Assembly (NCBI GenBank): GCA_002083395.1
Contig: LWDH01000038.1
Coordinates: 1-38,501 of the forward strand
Origin: Proteobacteria bacterium SG_bin4
Lineage (GTDB): Bacteria > Pseudomonadota > Gammaproteobacteria > Burkholderiales > Nitrosomonadaceae
DNA length: 38,501 bases
Direction: 5' to 3'
The translations under genes and the position numbers were made by a program. Below the pieces are notes generated by a model. That model ran no database searches. It saw only the letters and a list, made by a program, of their open reading frames with translations, and was not told the DNA's origin. The stretch's first letter is position 1; each line of letters begins with the position of its first letter. This document shows positions 1-7,788 of the stretch, in pieces.

Positions 1-702
1 CCAGAAGAAGCCATTGCCGAATTGGAAGCTCATTTGGGAGAGAGATTCCATATTCTCTCGGATACGGAGCGGCTTGCATTGATTACAGCCAGCTCGGAAG
101 GTGTAGTGAATCATGCCCGGTTACGGGAGATATGCGCCGAACATTCGGCAGATATTTCGAAGATGCTGGCTCACTTGGTGAGGGATGGTTTTTTGACTTC
201 CGATGGTGCTGGCAGGGGAATGGTGTACTTTTTACCGTGGAAAAAACAACTAGAGGATGCTCTTTTTGATCTTAGAGTGGGAATGGTCTGTTCAGGAAAG
301 AGCGATGCCATACCTCCACAGCTTAGTTCAATACCTCCAGAGCTAAACGCTATACCTCCACAGCTCGGCGCAATACCTCCAGAGCTGCCGCCGCAATATC
401 TTGACTGGAATGAATTGCCGTCTGAGCTTCAATCAAAGCTGCTCGAATTGGCTTTGCCTGTCCGTACGAAGCGCCGCACTTCCCCAGCGGCATTGCAAAA
501 GACTATTCTGGCTTTGTGCGAGGAGCGCTATCTTGGCAGGCGAGTGTTGGCTTATGTACTTAAACGCAATGCGGATGATTTACTCAAACGGACATTGACT
601 CCGATGGTGGCAGCCAAGGTGCTGGTTCCCGCTTTTACTTCTACAAGCGATCCGAGGCAGGCTTATATGGCTGTCAATCAACCAACGGAACAGAATTCAT
701 GA
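1..702 (+). CDS. C-terminal part of an AlbA_2/Schlafen-type ATP-binding or RNA-binding protein linked to type I restriction-modification (5' truncated)
   Basis: The reading frame is open to the window edge, so the gene begins upstream; the TTG at 22 is probably internal. The visible part holds a winged-helix-like segment (about residues 20-80 of the fragment), a Pro/Leu-rich tandem heptad repeat and a second helical domain ending near residue 230. This C-terminal layout matches my memory of large proteins annotated as AlbA_2-domain, 'RecG-like' or 'RNA-binding domain-containing', which often lie inside type I restriction-modification operons. The AlbA domain itself is outside the window. The stop overlaps the hsdM start by four bases (ATGA), which indicates translational coupling. 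The role in restriction-modification is not established; it may be regulatory. Family call is from recall and moderate. Confidence 0.6.
   Translation, partial: PEEAIAELEAHLGERFHILSDTERLALITASSEGVVNHARLREICAEHSADISKMLAHLVRDGFLTSDGAGRGMVYFLPWKKQLEDALFDLRVGMVCSGKSDAIPPQLSSIPPELNAIPPQLGAIPPELPPQYLDWNELPSELQSKLLELALPVRTKRRTSPAALQKTILALCEERYLGRRVLAYVLKRNADDLLKRTLTPMVAAKVLVPAFTSTSDPRQAYMAVNQPTEQNS
307..390 (+). repeat. Four tandem 21-bp units coding for a Pro-rich heptad
   Basis: Four consecutive in-frame 21-base units encode heptads of the form A/S-I-P-P-Q/E-L-x. Glutamine and glutamate alternate (PPQL, PPEL, PPQL, PPEL), so a 42-bp higher-order unit is also visible. The codons ATA-CCT-CCA are identical in all units, which points to recent slippage or recombination. 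It lies between two winged-helix-like regions of the protein and is probably a flexible linker of variable length. Confidence 0.85.
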
Positions 703-2174
703 ACGCAACCGCATCGATCGTTTCCAAAGTTTGGAGTTTCTGTACTACGTTGCGTGACGACGGCGTAGGGTATGGCGATTATCTGGAGCAGCTCACCTAT
801 TTGATTTTCCTGAAAATGGCGGATGAGTACAGTCAGCCGCCGTATAACCGCCAAGTCGGTATTCCCGCTGAGTACAACTGGCAAAGTTTGAAAATGAAGC
901 GCGGTGCGGAGCTGGAGGTGCATTACGTGGCGCTGCTGATGGAACTGGGCAAGCTGCCGGGGATGCTGGGGCAGATTTTCACCAAGGCGCAGAACAAGAT
1001 CCAGGATCCGGCCAAGTTGTACCGTCTGATCGATATGGTGAACGAGACCCAGTGGGTGACGATGGGCGCGGATGTGAAGGGCGATATCTACGAGGGCTTG
1101 CTGGAGCGCAACGCGGAAGATACCAAATCCGGCGCGGGGCAATACTTTACGCCACGCGCATTGATTAAAGCCATGGTCGCGTGTATGCGGCCGGAGCCGG
1201 GCAAGACCATTGCCGATCCGGCGTGTGGCACGGGCGGGTTCTTTTTGGCGGCGTACGATTTTCTGGTGGCCGAACATACGCTGGATAAAACACAGAAAGC
1301 GTTTCTGAAGCACGAGACGTTTTACGGCAATGAGATTGTCGCCAATACGCGGCGTCTCGCGTTGATGAATATGTTTTTGCACAATATCGGCGAGATCGAC
1401 GGCGACAGCATGATTTCCCCGAATGATGCGCTAGTGGCGGACTCCGGAAAACGCTTCGATTATGTGCTGGCGAACCCGCCGTTCGGTAAGAAAAGCGCGA
1501 TGAGTTTCACCAACGAGGAAGGCGAGCAGGAAAAAGACGATCTGACCTACAACCGGCAGGATTTCTGGGCCACCACGTCGAACAAGCAGCTCAATTTCGT
1601 GCAGCATATCCGCACCATGTTGAGAACCACCGGCAAAGCCGCCGTGGTAGTGCCGGATAATGTGCTGTTCGAAGGCGGCGCGGGCGAAACGGTGCGGCGG
1701 AAATTGCTCGAGACCACCGATTTGCATACCATTTTGCGGCTACCCACCGGTATTTTCTACGCCAACGGCGTGAAGGCGAACGTGCTGTTTTTCGATAACC
1801 GCGAAGCCAGTAAAGAGCCGTGGACCAAGGAGGTCTGGTATTACGATTACCGCACCAATATCCACCATACGCTGAAAAAGAAACCGCTGCGCTTTGAGGA
1901 TTTACAGGATTTTATCGCTTGTTATCACCCGCAAAACCGCCACCAGCGGAAGGAAACCTGGGGCGAACAAAACCCCGAAGGCCGCTGGCGCAAATACAGC
2001 TTCGAGCAAATCATGGCGCGCGACAAAACCAGTCTGGATATTTTCTGGATCAAGGATAAAAGCTTGTCCGATCTCGACAACCTGCCGGAGCCGGATGAAT
2101 TGGTCGGCGATATCATTGAAAACCTGGAAGCCGCATTGAATAGCTTTCGCGATATTGCAGGCAAGTTGGAATAA
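699..2174 (+). CDS. hsdM: Type I restriction-modification system DNA methylase subunit HsdM (N6-adenine)
   Basis: The 491-residue product has the HsdM N-terminal helical domain (about residues 5-130) followed by an N6-adenine methyltransferase domain. The S-adenosylmethionine motif I is ADPACGTGGFF at 172-182 and the catalytic motif IV is NPPF at 259-262; GQYFTPR (147-153) is typical of type I M subunits. HsdM methylates adenine within a bipartite target chosen by a partner HsdS, and joins HsdR for cleavage. Length is normal for the family. The start overlaps the preceding stop by ATGA. No hsdS or hsdR follows: the next gene is an ABC transporter, so the partners must lie upstream of the window or elsewhere. 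Confidence 0.93.
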   Translation: MNATASIVSKVWSFCTTLRDDGVGYGDYLEQLTYLIFLKMADEYSQPPYNRQVGIPAEYNWQSLKMKRGAELEVHYVALLMELGKLPGMLGQIFTKAQNKIQDPAKLYRLIDMVNETQWVTMGADVKGDIYEGLLERNAEDTKSGAGQYFTPRALIKAMVACMRPEPGKTIADPACGTGGFFLAAYDFLVAEHTLDKTQKAFLKHETFYGNEIVANTRRLALMNMFLHNIGEIDGDSMISPNDALVADSGKRFDYVLANPPFGKKSAMSFTNEEGEQEKDDLTYNRQDFWATTSNKQLNFVQHIRTMLRTTGKAAVVVPDNVLFEGGAGETVRRKLLETTDLHTILRLPTGIFYANGVKANVLFFDNREASKEPWTKEVWYYDYRTNIHHTLKKKPLRFEDLQDFIACYHPQNRHQRKETWGEQNPEGRWRKYSFEQIMARDKTSLDIFWIKDKSLSDLDNLPEPDELVGDIIENLEAALNSFRDIAGKLE

Positions 2175-2341
2175 TCACCAAACCCAAACTGTGTCTAAAT
2201 TACAGGCGTATTTATGCGTTGTGGCTGACAGATAACGAGTGTTCATCCGCATCGTGGTTTTATTACCCGGATTTGACTTCCATAATCATGGCGATTACAT
2301 GGTACAGTTAAGAGTACCGTGGTTTGGGATTGCACTGCACT

Positions 2342-2358
2342 GTCTTGCTTTGCAAGAC
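2342..2358. other. Perfect short hairpin between hsdM and the ABC transporter genes
   Basis: GTCTTGC, loop TTT, GCAAGAC form a 7-bp perfect stem in the 228-bp gap after hsdM. No T-run follows, so it is not a typical intrinsic terminator. It could be a remnant of a mobile element end or a leader structure. A TTGACT hexamer at 2273-2278 has no convincing -10 partner. I see no other signal in this gap. Confidence 0.35.
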
Positions 2359-2402
2359 CTCTAACCGTTCTGATCTATAAAAACTACCGCAGTGAATAAA
2401 AC

Positions 2403-3068
2403 ATGCTGGAATTACGCAATATTACCAAAGGTTATGCCCAAGGCCGGAAGGTGTTGGCCGATTTGAGTTACACGCTGAACGCGGGCGAGTATGTCGCCGT
2501 CATGGGCGAGTCGGGGGTGGGCAAGTCGACGTTGTTGAATCTGATCGCCGGTCTGGACACGCCGGATTCGGGTGAGATTGTGATCAATGGCGCGGCGATT
2601 TCGTGGCTCGATGACGATGCATCGACGCGATTGCGCCGTGAGCAGTTCGGTTTCATTTTTCAGGCGTTTCATGTGCTGCCGCATTTGACGCTGGCGCAGA
2701 ATATCGCGTTGCCGCTGCTGTTGAACGGCGATACCACGGAGCGTGTTGAACCGATGCTGGAGCAGGTCGGTTTGCAAGGCCGCGGTGGCGATTTTCCGCG
2801 GCAGTTGTCGGGTGGTGAACTGCAACGCGTGGCGATTGCGCGGGCGTTGATACACCGGCCCAAGCTGGTGCTGGCGGACGAGCCGACCGGCAATCTTGAT
2901 CCCGATACCGCGCATGAAATTTTGCAATTGATCCGCAACGAGATCAAAGCCAATGGTGCGATGGGCATACTGGTAACGCATTCGCATGCAGCTGCGGCGA
3001 CGGCGGATCGGGTGCTGCAATTGACTAAAGCGGGTTTGCAACCGGCTGGATCAGGGAACGAGGCATGA
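2403..3068 (+). CDS. ABC transporter ATP-binding protein, LolD/YbbA-like
   Basis: This 221-residue ATPase has all nucleotide-binding motifs: Walker A GESGVGKST at 35-43, Q-loop FQAF near 86, signature LSGGE at 135-139, Walker B LVLADE at 155-160 and the switch histidine H193. Length and sequence fit the LolD/MacB/YbbA group, which powers FtsX-type permeases acting on lipids or lipoproteins rather than classical import. The stop overlaps the permease start by ATGA, so the two form a complex. With the following permease and lipocalin-like protein it forms a compact three-gene operon. The substrate is unknown; a lipid is the best guess from the partners. Confidence 0.9.
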   Translation: MLELRNITKGYAQGRKVLADLSYTLNAGEYVAVMGESGVGKSTLLNLIAGLDTPDSGEIVINGAAISWLDDDASTRLRREQFGFIFQAFHVLPHLTLAQNIALPLLLNGDTTERVEPMLEQVGLQGRGGDFPRQLSGGELQRVAIARALIHRPKLVLADEPTGNLDPDTAHEILQLIRNEIKANGAMGILVTHSHAAAATADRVLQLTKAGLQPAGSGNEA

Positions 3069-5611
3069 GCGTGGCAACGTTATCGCGCTGGTTGCTGTGG
3101 GGCGAGTGGCGCTCGCACTGGTTGCAGTTCCTGGTGGCGCTGATTGCGATCGGTATCGGCGTGGCGATGGCCTTTTCGATTCATTTGATCAATACCGCCG
3201 CGTTCAACGAATTTTCCGCCGCCAGCAAAAGCTTATCCGGGCAATCGGATTTGCAAGTGCAAAGCCGCAGCGGTTTTTTCGACGAAATGCTGTATCCGCG
3301 GCTTGCCGGTTATCCCGGGGTGCAGTTGGCCAATCCGGTCCTGGAGCTGGATGTGACGGTGCCCGGCAAGCAGCAGAGCCGCAACGATCACCGTTTGAAA
3401 ATCATCGGTATCGATATGCTGCGGGCGATGGCGATTGCGCCGGATTTAATCGGATTACCGGAAGAGGGTAAGTCGTTGGACCGGGTGGCCAGCGATACCA
3501 TTTTTCTGTCACCGGCAGCGATGGAGTGGTTGCAAGTAAAACAACATGAACACCTAGAGCTGCATGCCGGGCTGGAAACGATTACGCTGCGCGTGGCCGG
3601 TGGTTTGGTGCGAGCGCGGGCCGGGCAGCGTCTCGCAGTGATGGATATCGGTGCGATGCAGTGGCGTTTTCAGCAACTGGGTGTATTGTCGCGCATCGAA
3701 TTGAAGCTGGAAAATGGCGTCAATCATGCAGCATTTAAGGCGGGGTTGGCCGATGAGCTGGGTGAAGCGTTCGTCGTTACCGAACAAACCGATCAGGAAA
3801 AACGCATTGCCAATATGTCGCGCGCTTATCGCGTTAATTTGAACATGCTGGCATTGGTGGCGCTGTTTACCGGTACATTCCTGGTATTTTCTACACAAGC
3901 GCTGTCGGTGGTGCGGCGGCGCCAGCAATTTGCATTGTTGCGGGTGCTGGGGTTGACCCGCCGGCAGCTGTTGCGGCAGGTAATTACCGAAGGGCTGGTG
4001 CTTGGGGTAATTGGCTCAGGGTTAGGTCTGATGCTGGGCTATGGCGTGGCGGTATCGGCGATTCAATTGCTCGGTGGTGACTTGGGCACCAACTTTTTCC
4101 CCGGTGTAAAACCGAGCATATATTTGGATCCGCTGCTGGCATTGTTGTTTTTCGGTGTCGGCGTGACTGTGACATTGCTGGGCAATATCTTGCCGGCATT
4201 GGAAGCATCGCGCGCCAAACCGGCATTGGCGCTGCGTTCCGGCAGTGAGGATACGGCAATGGCGGGATTGTCGGTACCGTGGTATGCGCTGGCTTGCTTG
4301 GCAGTTGCATTACTGTTCACGCAATTGCCGCCTGTCTTTGAATTGCCGGTTTTCGGTTATCTGGCTATTTCGCTGCTGCTGATTGGTGGCATTGCACTGA
4401 TGCCCTACTTGACCGGTCAAGTATTTTTGCGCTTGCTGCGGTATCAACCGGATAAACCGGGGGTGGTCGGTATGTTGGCGATTGCACGGCTTGCCAATGC
4501 GCCCAATCAAGCGGCTGTTGCGCTCGGCGGCATTCTGGCAAGCTTTAGCTTGATGGTGGCTATGGCGATTATGGTCGCGAGCTTCCGCACTTCAATCGAC
4601 CATTGGCTGGAACAAGTGCTGCCGGCGGATTTGTACGTGCGTACCGCGGTGAGCGGTGATCAGGGCGGATTCCCGACCGATGTGCAACAGCAGATTCAAG
4701 CAATGCCTGGTTTTCAGCGTGTCGATTTGTTTCGCACCCGGCATTTGACACTGGATCCAAACCGGCCGGATATTACCTTGTTTGCCCGTCCGGTGGATCG
4801 CGTTGATCCGCGCAATACGCTACCGATGACCGACGATATGCTGACACCGGGAACGATTCCGGATGACGTCATGCCGGTTTGGGTTTCGGAAGCGATGGTG
4901 GATTTGTATGGCTATAAAACCGGTGATCGTATCCGGTTACCGGTGGGCGAATCGCTCAACGAGTTTCTGGTGGCTGGGATTTGGCGGGACTATGGCCGCC
5001 AATTCGGTGCGGTGCAAATGCTGTTGACCGATTATCAGGCGCTGACCGGTGATGTAAGCGTCAATACCGTGGCAGCCTGGTTACAGCCTGGCATTACCGC
5101 TGATCAAGTCATTGCGGCGTTGCGCCAACTGCCGTTCGGCTCTGCTTTGGAAATTTCGAGTTCGAGTGACATGCGTGCATTGAGCCTGGAGATTTTTGAC
5201 CGCAGTTTCGCGGTGACCTATTTGCTGGAAATGATCGCAGTGGTAATCGGCTTGCTCGGCGTCGCTGCGAGTTTTTCCGCGCAAATCCTGGCGCGTATCA
5301 AGGAATTTGGCATGTTGCGGCATATCGGCGTGCTGCGGCAGCAGGTTTTAATGTTGCTGGCTGTGGAAGGCGGCTTGTTGTCGTCACTCGGTATCGTGCT
5401 GGGTTTTTTACTGGGCTGGGCGATTAGTTTGATTTTGGTGTTTATTGTTAATCCGCAATCCTTTCATTGGACCATGCCGATTCATATGCCGTGGCCGTGG
5501 CTGGTTTCGGTTGCCGTGATTTTACTGGCTTCCGCAGCTTTGACAGCGGTAGTGTCCGGGCGGCGGGCGGTTTCGGCGCAAGTGATTCGTGCGGTACGGG
5601 AGGATTGGTGA
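3065..5611 (+). CDS. ABC transporter permease with two FtsX domains (YbbP-like)
   Basis: The 848-residue membrane protein starts with a transmembrane helix (about 19-41), then a large periplasmic MacB-type domain, a first FtsX block (about 258-390, with LLRVLGLTRRQLL at 291-303), several central helices (about 405-510), a second extracytoplasmic domain and a second FtsX block near the C terminus with a similar LRHIGVLRQQ motif. About ten helices in total. This duplicated architecture fits YbbP/AttF-like permeases, whereas LolC and LolE carry one FtsX block each. It works with the ATPase encoded just before it. The stop shares one base with the start of the next gene, so all three genes are translationally coupled. 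Confidence 0.9.
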   Translation: MSVATLSRWLLWGEWRSHWLQFLVALIAIGIGVAMAFSIHLINTAAFNEFSAASKSLSGQSDLQVQSRSGFFDEMLYPRLAGYPGVQLANPVLELDVTVPGKQQSRNDHRLKIIGIDMLRAMAIAPDLIGLPEEGKSLDRVASDTIFLSPAAMEWLQVKQHEHLELHAGLETITLRVAGGLVRARAGQRLAVMDIGAMQWRFQQLGVLSRIELKLENGVNHAAFKAGLADELGEAFVVTEQTDQEKRIANMSRAYRVNLNMLALVALFTGTFLVFSTQALSVVRRRQQFALLRVLGLTRRQLLRQVITEGLVLGVIGSGLGLMLGYGVAVSAIQLLGGDLGTNFFPGVKPSIYLDPLLALLFFGVGVTVTLLGNILPALEASRAKPALALRSGSEDTAMAGLSVPWYALACLAVALLFTQLPPVFELPVFGYLAISLLLIGGIALMPYLTGQVFLRLLRYQPDKPGVVGMLAIARLANAPNQAAVALGGILASFSLMVAMAIMVASFRTSIDHWLEQVLPADLYVRTAVSGDQGGFPTDVQQQIQAMPGFQRVDLFRTRHLTLDPNRPDITLFARPVDRVDPRNTLPMTDDMLTPGTIPDDVMPVWVSEAMVDLYGYKTGDRIRLPVGESLNEFLVAGIWRDYGRQFGAVQMLLTDYQALTGDVSVNTVAAWLQPGITADQVIAALRQLPFGSALEISSSSDMRALSLEIFDRSFAVTYLLEMIAVVIGLLGVAASFSAQILARIKEFGMLRHIGVLRQQVLMLLAVEGGLLSSLGIVLGFLLGWAISLILVFIVNPQSFHWTMPIHMPWPWLVSVAVILLASAALTAVVSGRRAVSAQVIRAVREDW

Positions 5612-6705
5612 TGATTCGCAAAAAAACGATCAGTCCATGGATTGCGTTGTTGCTGCTTGTTCTTAATGTGATCGGTCTGGATGCGCTTGCTCATTCGAGC
5701 CGGTTGAAGCCGGTTACACCCGATTATCAGCTTACGTTTCCGCACGATTTAGGTGCGCATGAAGATTTTCGTATCGAATGGTGGTATATCACCGGTTGGC
5801 TGGAGACGGAAGACCGCAAGCCGCTTGGGTTTCAAGTGACTTTCTTCCGCTACGCGACGGATGTGAATCATGACAACCCTAGCCGCTTTGCCGCCAAGTA
5901 TCTGATTATCGCGCATTTGGCGTTGTCCGATCCAGCGGTTGGCAAGCTGATGCATCGCGAACGGACGGTGCGTGAAGGTTTTGGATTTGCTTACAGCAAA
6001 CCGGGCGATACCGATGTCAAACTCGACGACTGGACGCTGGTGCGCCAAGCCAATGGCCAGTATGTCGTCGATATGCAGGATGAGGGATTCGGTTTACGGT
6101 TGTCGCTGACACCGACACAAAGCCCGATGCTGCAAGATCAGAATGGTTTTTCGCGCAAAGGACCGAAACCCGAGCAAGCCAGTTATTACTACAGCGAACC
6201 GCATTTGAGCGTAAGCGGAACGGTGCTTCGCGATGGTAAACCGGCTACAGTTAAAGGCCGCGCCTGGCTGGATCACGAATGGTCAACCGCGTATCTCGAT
6301 CCGGATGCCGACGGCTGGGATTGGGTCGGTGCCAATCTCGATGACGGTTCGGCGTTGATGGCGTTTCAAATCCGCGCCAAGCAAGGCGGCAAAGTCTGGG
6401 CGTATGCAGCTTTGCGCGATGCAACCGGTCATATGAAGCTATTTGACCCGGAACAAGTCGATTTCATGCCGGTACGCACCTGGCAATCGGCACATACCGA
6501 AGGGGTGTATCCGGTTGAGATGCGTGTTCGTACCGGCGACGTCGAATGGCATTTGAAGCCGCTGATCGACGATCAGGAATTGGATTCTCGTCAATCAACC
6601 GCGACAGTCTATTGGGAAGGAGCAGTAACTTTATTCAAAGACGAGCAGCCGGTAGGGCGCGGTTATTTGGAACTGACCGGCTATGCGAAAGCCTTATCAC
6701 TGTAA
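5611..6705 (+). CDS. Secreted lipocalin-like protein, AttH/CrtC (carotenoid 1,2-hydratase-like) family
   Basis: The chosen ATG gives 364 residues and sits at a TGATG junction with the permease stop; a longer upstream frame would run deep into the permease gene and is unlikely. A signal peptide is clear: basic start, hydrophobic segment 9-22, cleavage probably after the ALA at 25-27. The mature part has family hallmarks EWWYITGWL (56-64) and DHEWS (221-225). From memory, a Nitrosomonas europaea homologue (NE1406) was solved as a double calycin fold with a proposed role in lipid metabolism. The link to an FtsX-type ABC transporter suggests that it handles a lipid in the periplasm. True carotenoid hydratase activity is doubtful: no carotenoid genes are near. 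Confidence 0.88.
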   Translation: MIRKKTISPWIALLLLVLNVIGLDALAHSSRLKPVTPDYQLTFPHDLGAHEDFRIEWWYITGWLETEDRKPLGFQVTFFRYATDVNHDNPSRFAAKYLIIAHLALSDPAVGKLMHRERTVREGFGFAYSKPGDTDVKLDDWTLVRQANGQYVVDMQDEGFGLRLSLTPTQSPMLQDQNGFSRKGPKPEQASYYYSEPHLSVSGTVLRDGKPATVKGRAWLDHEWSTAYLDPDADGWDWVGANLDDGSALMAFQIRAKQGGKVWAYAALRDATGHMKLFDPEQVDFMPVRTWQSAHTEGVYPVEMRVRTGDVEWHLKPLIDDQELDSRQSTATVYWEGAVTLFKDEQPVGRGYLELTGYAKALSL

Positions 6706-7048
6706 GACCTCTTGCACATCTTTGGTGTTGGGAAATAGGAAGTATAACAAGAGCATTTCAGATGAAAGAAAATAGAATGACATTAGTTTTTTGCGAATTT
6801 TCGGGATATCCACAATTTCAACACTTTCATTGTTGTTAAATGTGAGTTAGAATCGACGGACGCAGTGATCTGGAATACTGGATGATTGCGGATAAATTAC
6901 TCGGTTCTAGTTACAGAATTTGCTTTAATAGTAAATCTGGGGGACAGAGATTGGATTCACAATCATAATTTTATGATCGTGCAAGAAGGGAGCTGATGAA
7001 TTCATCGGCATTAGTTTTGTTAATGGAATCGTAAATAAGGAGATTAGA
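6706..7048. other. Gene-free gap with one imperfect hairpin
   Basis: This 343-bp AT-rich stretch has no convincing coding frame. An 11-bp stem with one mismatch (6958-6981, CACAATCATAA against TTATGATCGTG) contains a TATGAT hexamer at 6972-6977 that could act as a -10 box for the small gene that follows; no good -35 is evident. Otherwise I see nothing. Confidence 0.4.
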
Positions 7049-7156
7049 ATGGCCGAAGTAAATAGAAGAGAAACAGATGCACAACTTCTGAGATTGTTCT
7101 TCATTTCTACCGCAGCTTTTATCGCTATTGGTGCCGTAGTTTACTTTGTTTTATAG
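7049..7156 (+). CDS. Small single-helix membrane protein, 35 residues, unknown function
   Basis: ATG at 7049 follows a strong Shine-Dalgarno sequence (AAGGAGATT at 7037-7045) at good spacing, and the frame ends with TAG at 7154-7156. The peptide has a polar, charged first part (MAEVNRRETDAQ) and then about 20 hydrophobic residues ending in VVYFVL, that is, one transmembrane helix with the N terminus probably cytoplasmic. Such proteins often serve as small subunits of respiratory or transport complexes, but nothing here names a partner. A 6-bp hairpin (7158-7173) follows the stop. Support comes from the ribosome site, the clean amphipathic-to-hydrophobic layout and the gap it fills. I do not recognise the family. 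Confidence 0.6.
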   Translation: MAEVNRRETDAQLLRLFFISTAAFIAIGAVVYFVL

Positions 7157-7286
7157 ACTGAAATACTTTTCAGCGCCCTTAGGTGGTTAAGTTTCAAGTT
7201 GTGTCACGCAGCTAAAACGGTTGCTACCTGATATAAATGAAAAAAACAGGGCTGAATCAGTCAAATGTTTTTAAAAATAATAATTA

Positions 7287-7332
7287 AAATGCCCAATTAT
7301 CAGTAAATTTATTTTCTGATAATTGGGCATTT
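7287..7332. terminator. Long perfect hairpin, probable bidirectional terminator
   Basis: AAATGCCCAATTATCAG (7287-7303) is exactly complementary to 7316-7332, giving a 17-bp stem around a 12-base AT-rich loop. T-rich sequence follows on the plus strand and A/T-rich sequence on the other side. Its place between converging genes suits a terminator, though the stem is longer than most intrinsic terminators and could also be a small inverted-repeat element. Confidence 0.6.
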
Positions 7333-7423
7333 CATTTTTCAACCGACGTTACCCTCAATTCGATTAAACGGCTAATCTTCTATACCAGCTTATTCTGGTG
7401 AAGTTTGCTCCTAAAAAAGCCAA

Positions 7424-7443
7424 ACGGCTTTTTCTGACTTGAT
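7424..7443 (-). terminator. Intrinsic terminator of the copper operon
   Basis: AAAAAGCC, loop AAAC, GGCTTTTT forms a perfect 8-bp stem that reads as a GC core plus T-run in both directions. It lies 108 bp beyond the copZ stop, so it probably ends the minus-strand copper operon and may also stop plus-strand transcription. Confidence 0.75.
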
Positions 7444-7550
7444 TAATCTTTCCAAAGTTTTGATCTATTTATTTTTAACTAATTTGGATCAATAATGGTC
7501 GGCTCAGGGTTTAGATAGAGCTTAAGAATGGTCAGGCAGATTCATGGCTG

Positions 7551-7760
7551 TCAATCAACAACTTCGAATCCGGCATCAATAATTGCTTCTTTAAGTTCAT
7601 CGAGTTTTGTTACCGCTGAATTGAAATGAATTGTCGCTTGAGGAGGCTCGAGCGTTACTTCAATCTGACCAACGCCTGGAATGTTCAAAAGGATGTTTCT
7701 TATACTGTTGACGCAACCCATGCAGGTCATGCCTTTGATTTTGATGGTGGCTATTTCCAT
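7551..7760 (-). CDS. copZ: CopZ-like copper chaperone (HMA domain)
   Basis: The 69-residue protein is a single heavy-metal-associated domain. The metal loop GMTCMGC is at residues 10-16 with the CxxC pair that binds Cu(I), and the C-terminal GFEV is typical of the ferredoxin-like fold. It would carry copper in the cytoplasm to the N-terminal domains of CopA. It lies 28 bp downstream of copA on the same strand and is the last gene before the terminator at 7424-7443. A GGGAA ribosome site precedes the ATG. Mercury or other soft-metal binding cannot be excluded from the motif alone, but the neighbour favours copper. Confidence 0.88.
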   Translation of the reverse strand: MEIATIKIKGMTCMGCVNSIRNILLNIPGVGQIEVTLEPPQATIHFNSAVTKLDELKEAIIDAGFEVVD

Positions 7761-7788
7761 GGTTATAATTTCCCTAGAATTTCTAACT

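Larger units (their letters stand above)
7157..7550. other. Gap holding two strong hairpins, no gene
   Basis: This 394-bp AT-rich stretch separates the plus-strand small gene from the minus-strand copper operon. Apart from the hairpins at 7287-7332 and 7424-7443 (listed separately), it holds small stems at 7158-7173 and 7384-7399. No convincing coding frame was found. Confidence 0.5.

Noticed and set aside
678..1382. Long minus-strand open frame opposite hsdM
   Set aside because: It lies opposite a gene with complete methylase motifs; the translation has no family features and is rich in residues typical of antisense frames.
2412..3041. Minus-strand open frame opposite the ABC ATPase gene
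   Set aside because: Antisense shadow of a gene with all ATPase motifs; no ribosome site or domain.
2354..6712. The 9-mer AAGACCTCT occurs on both sides of the ABC/AttH operon (2354-2362 and 6704-6712)
   Set aside because: Nine bases may match by chance; no longer repeat or inverted end was found to support an insertion.
6546..6839. Plus-strand frame running from the AttH-like gene into the gap
   Set aside because: Most of it is an alternative frame of the lipocalin gene and the tail has no recognisable features.
6925..6960. Phrase resembling the edges of REP/transposase-linked repeats ('ctgggggacaga')
   Set aside because: Too short and no inverted partner nearby.
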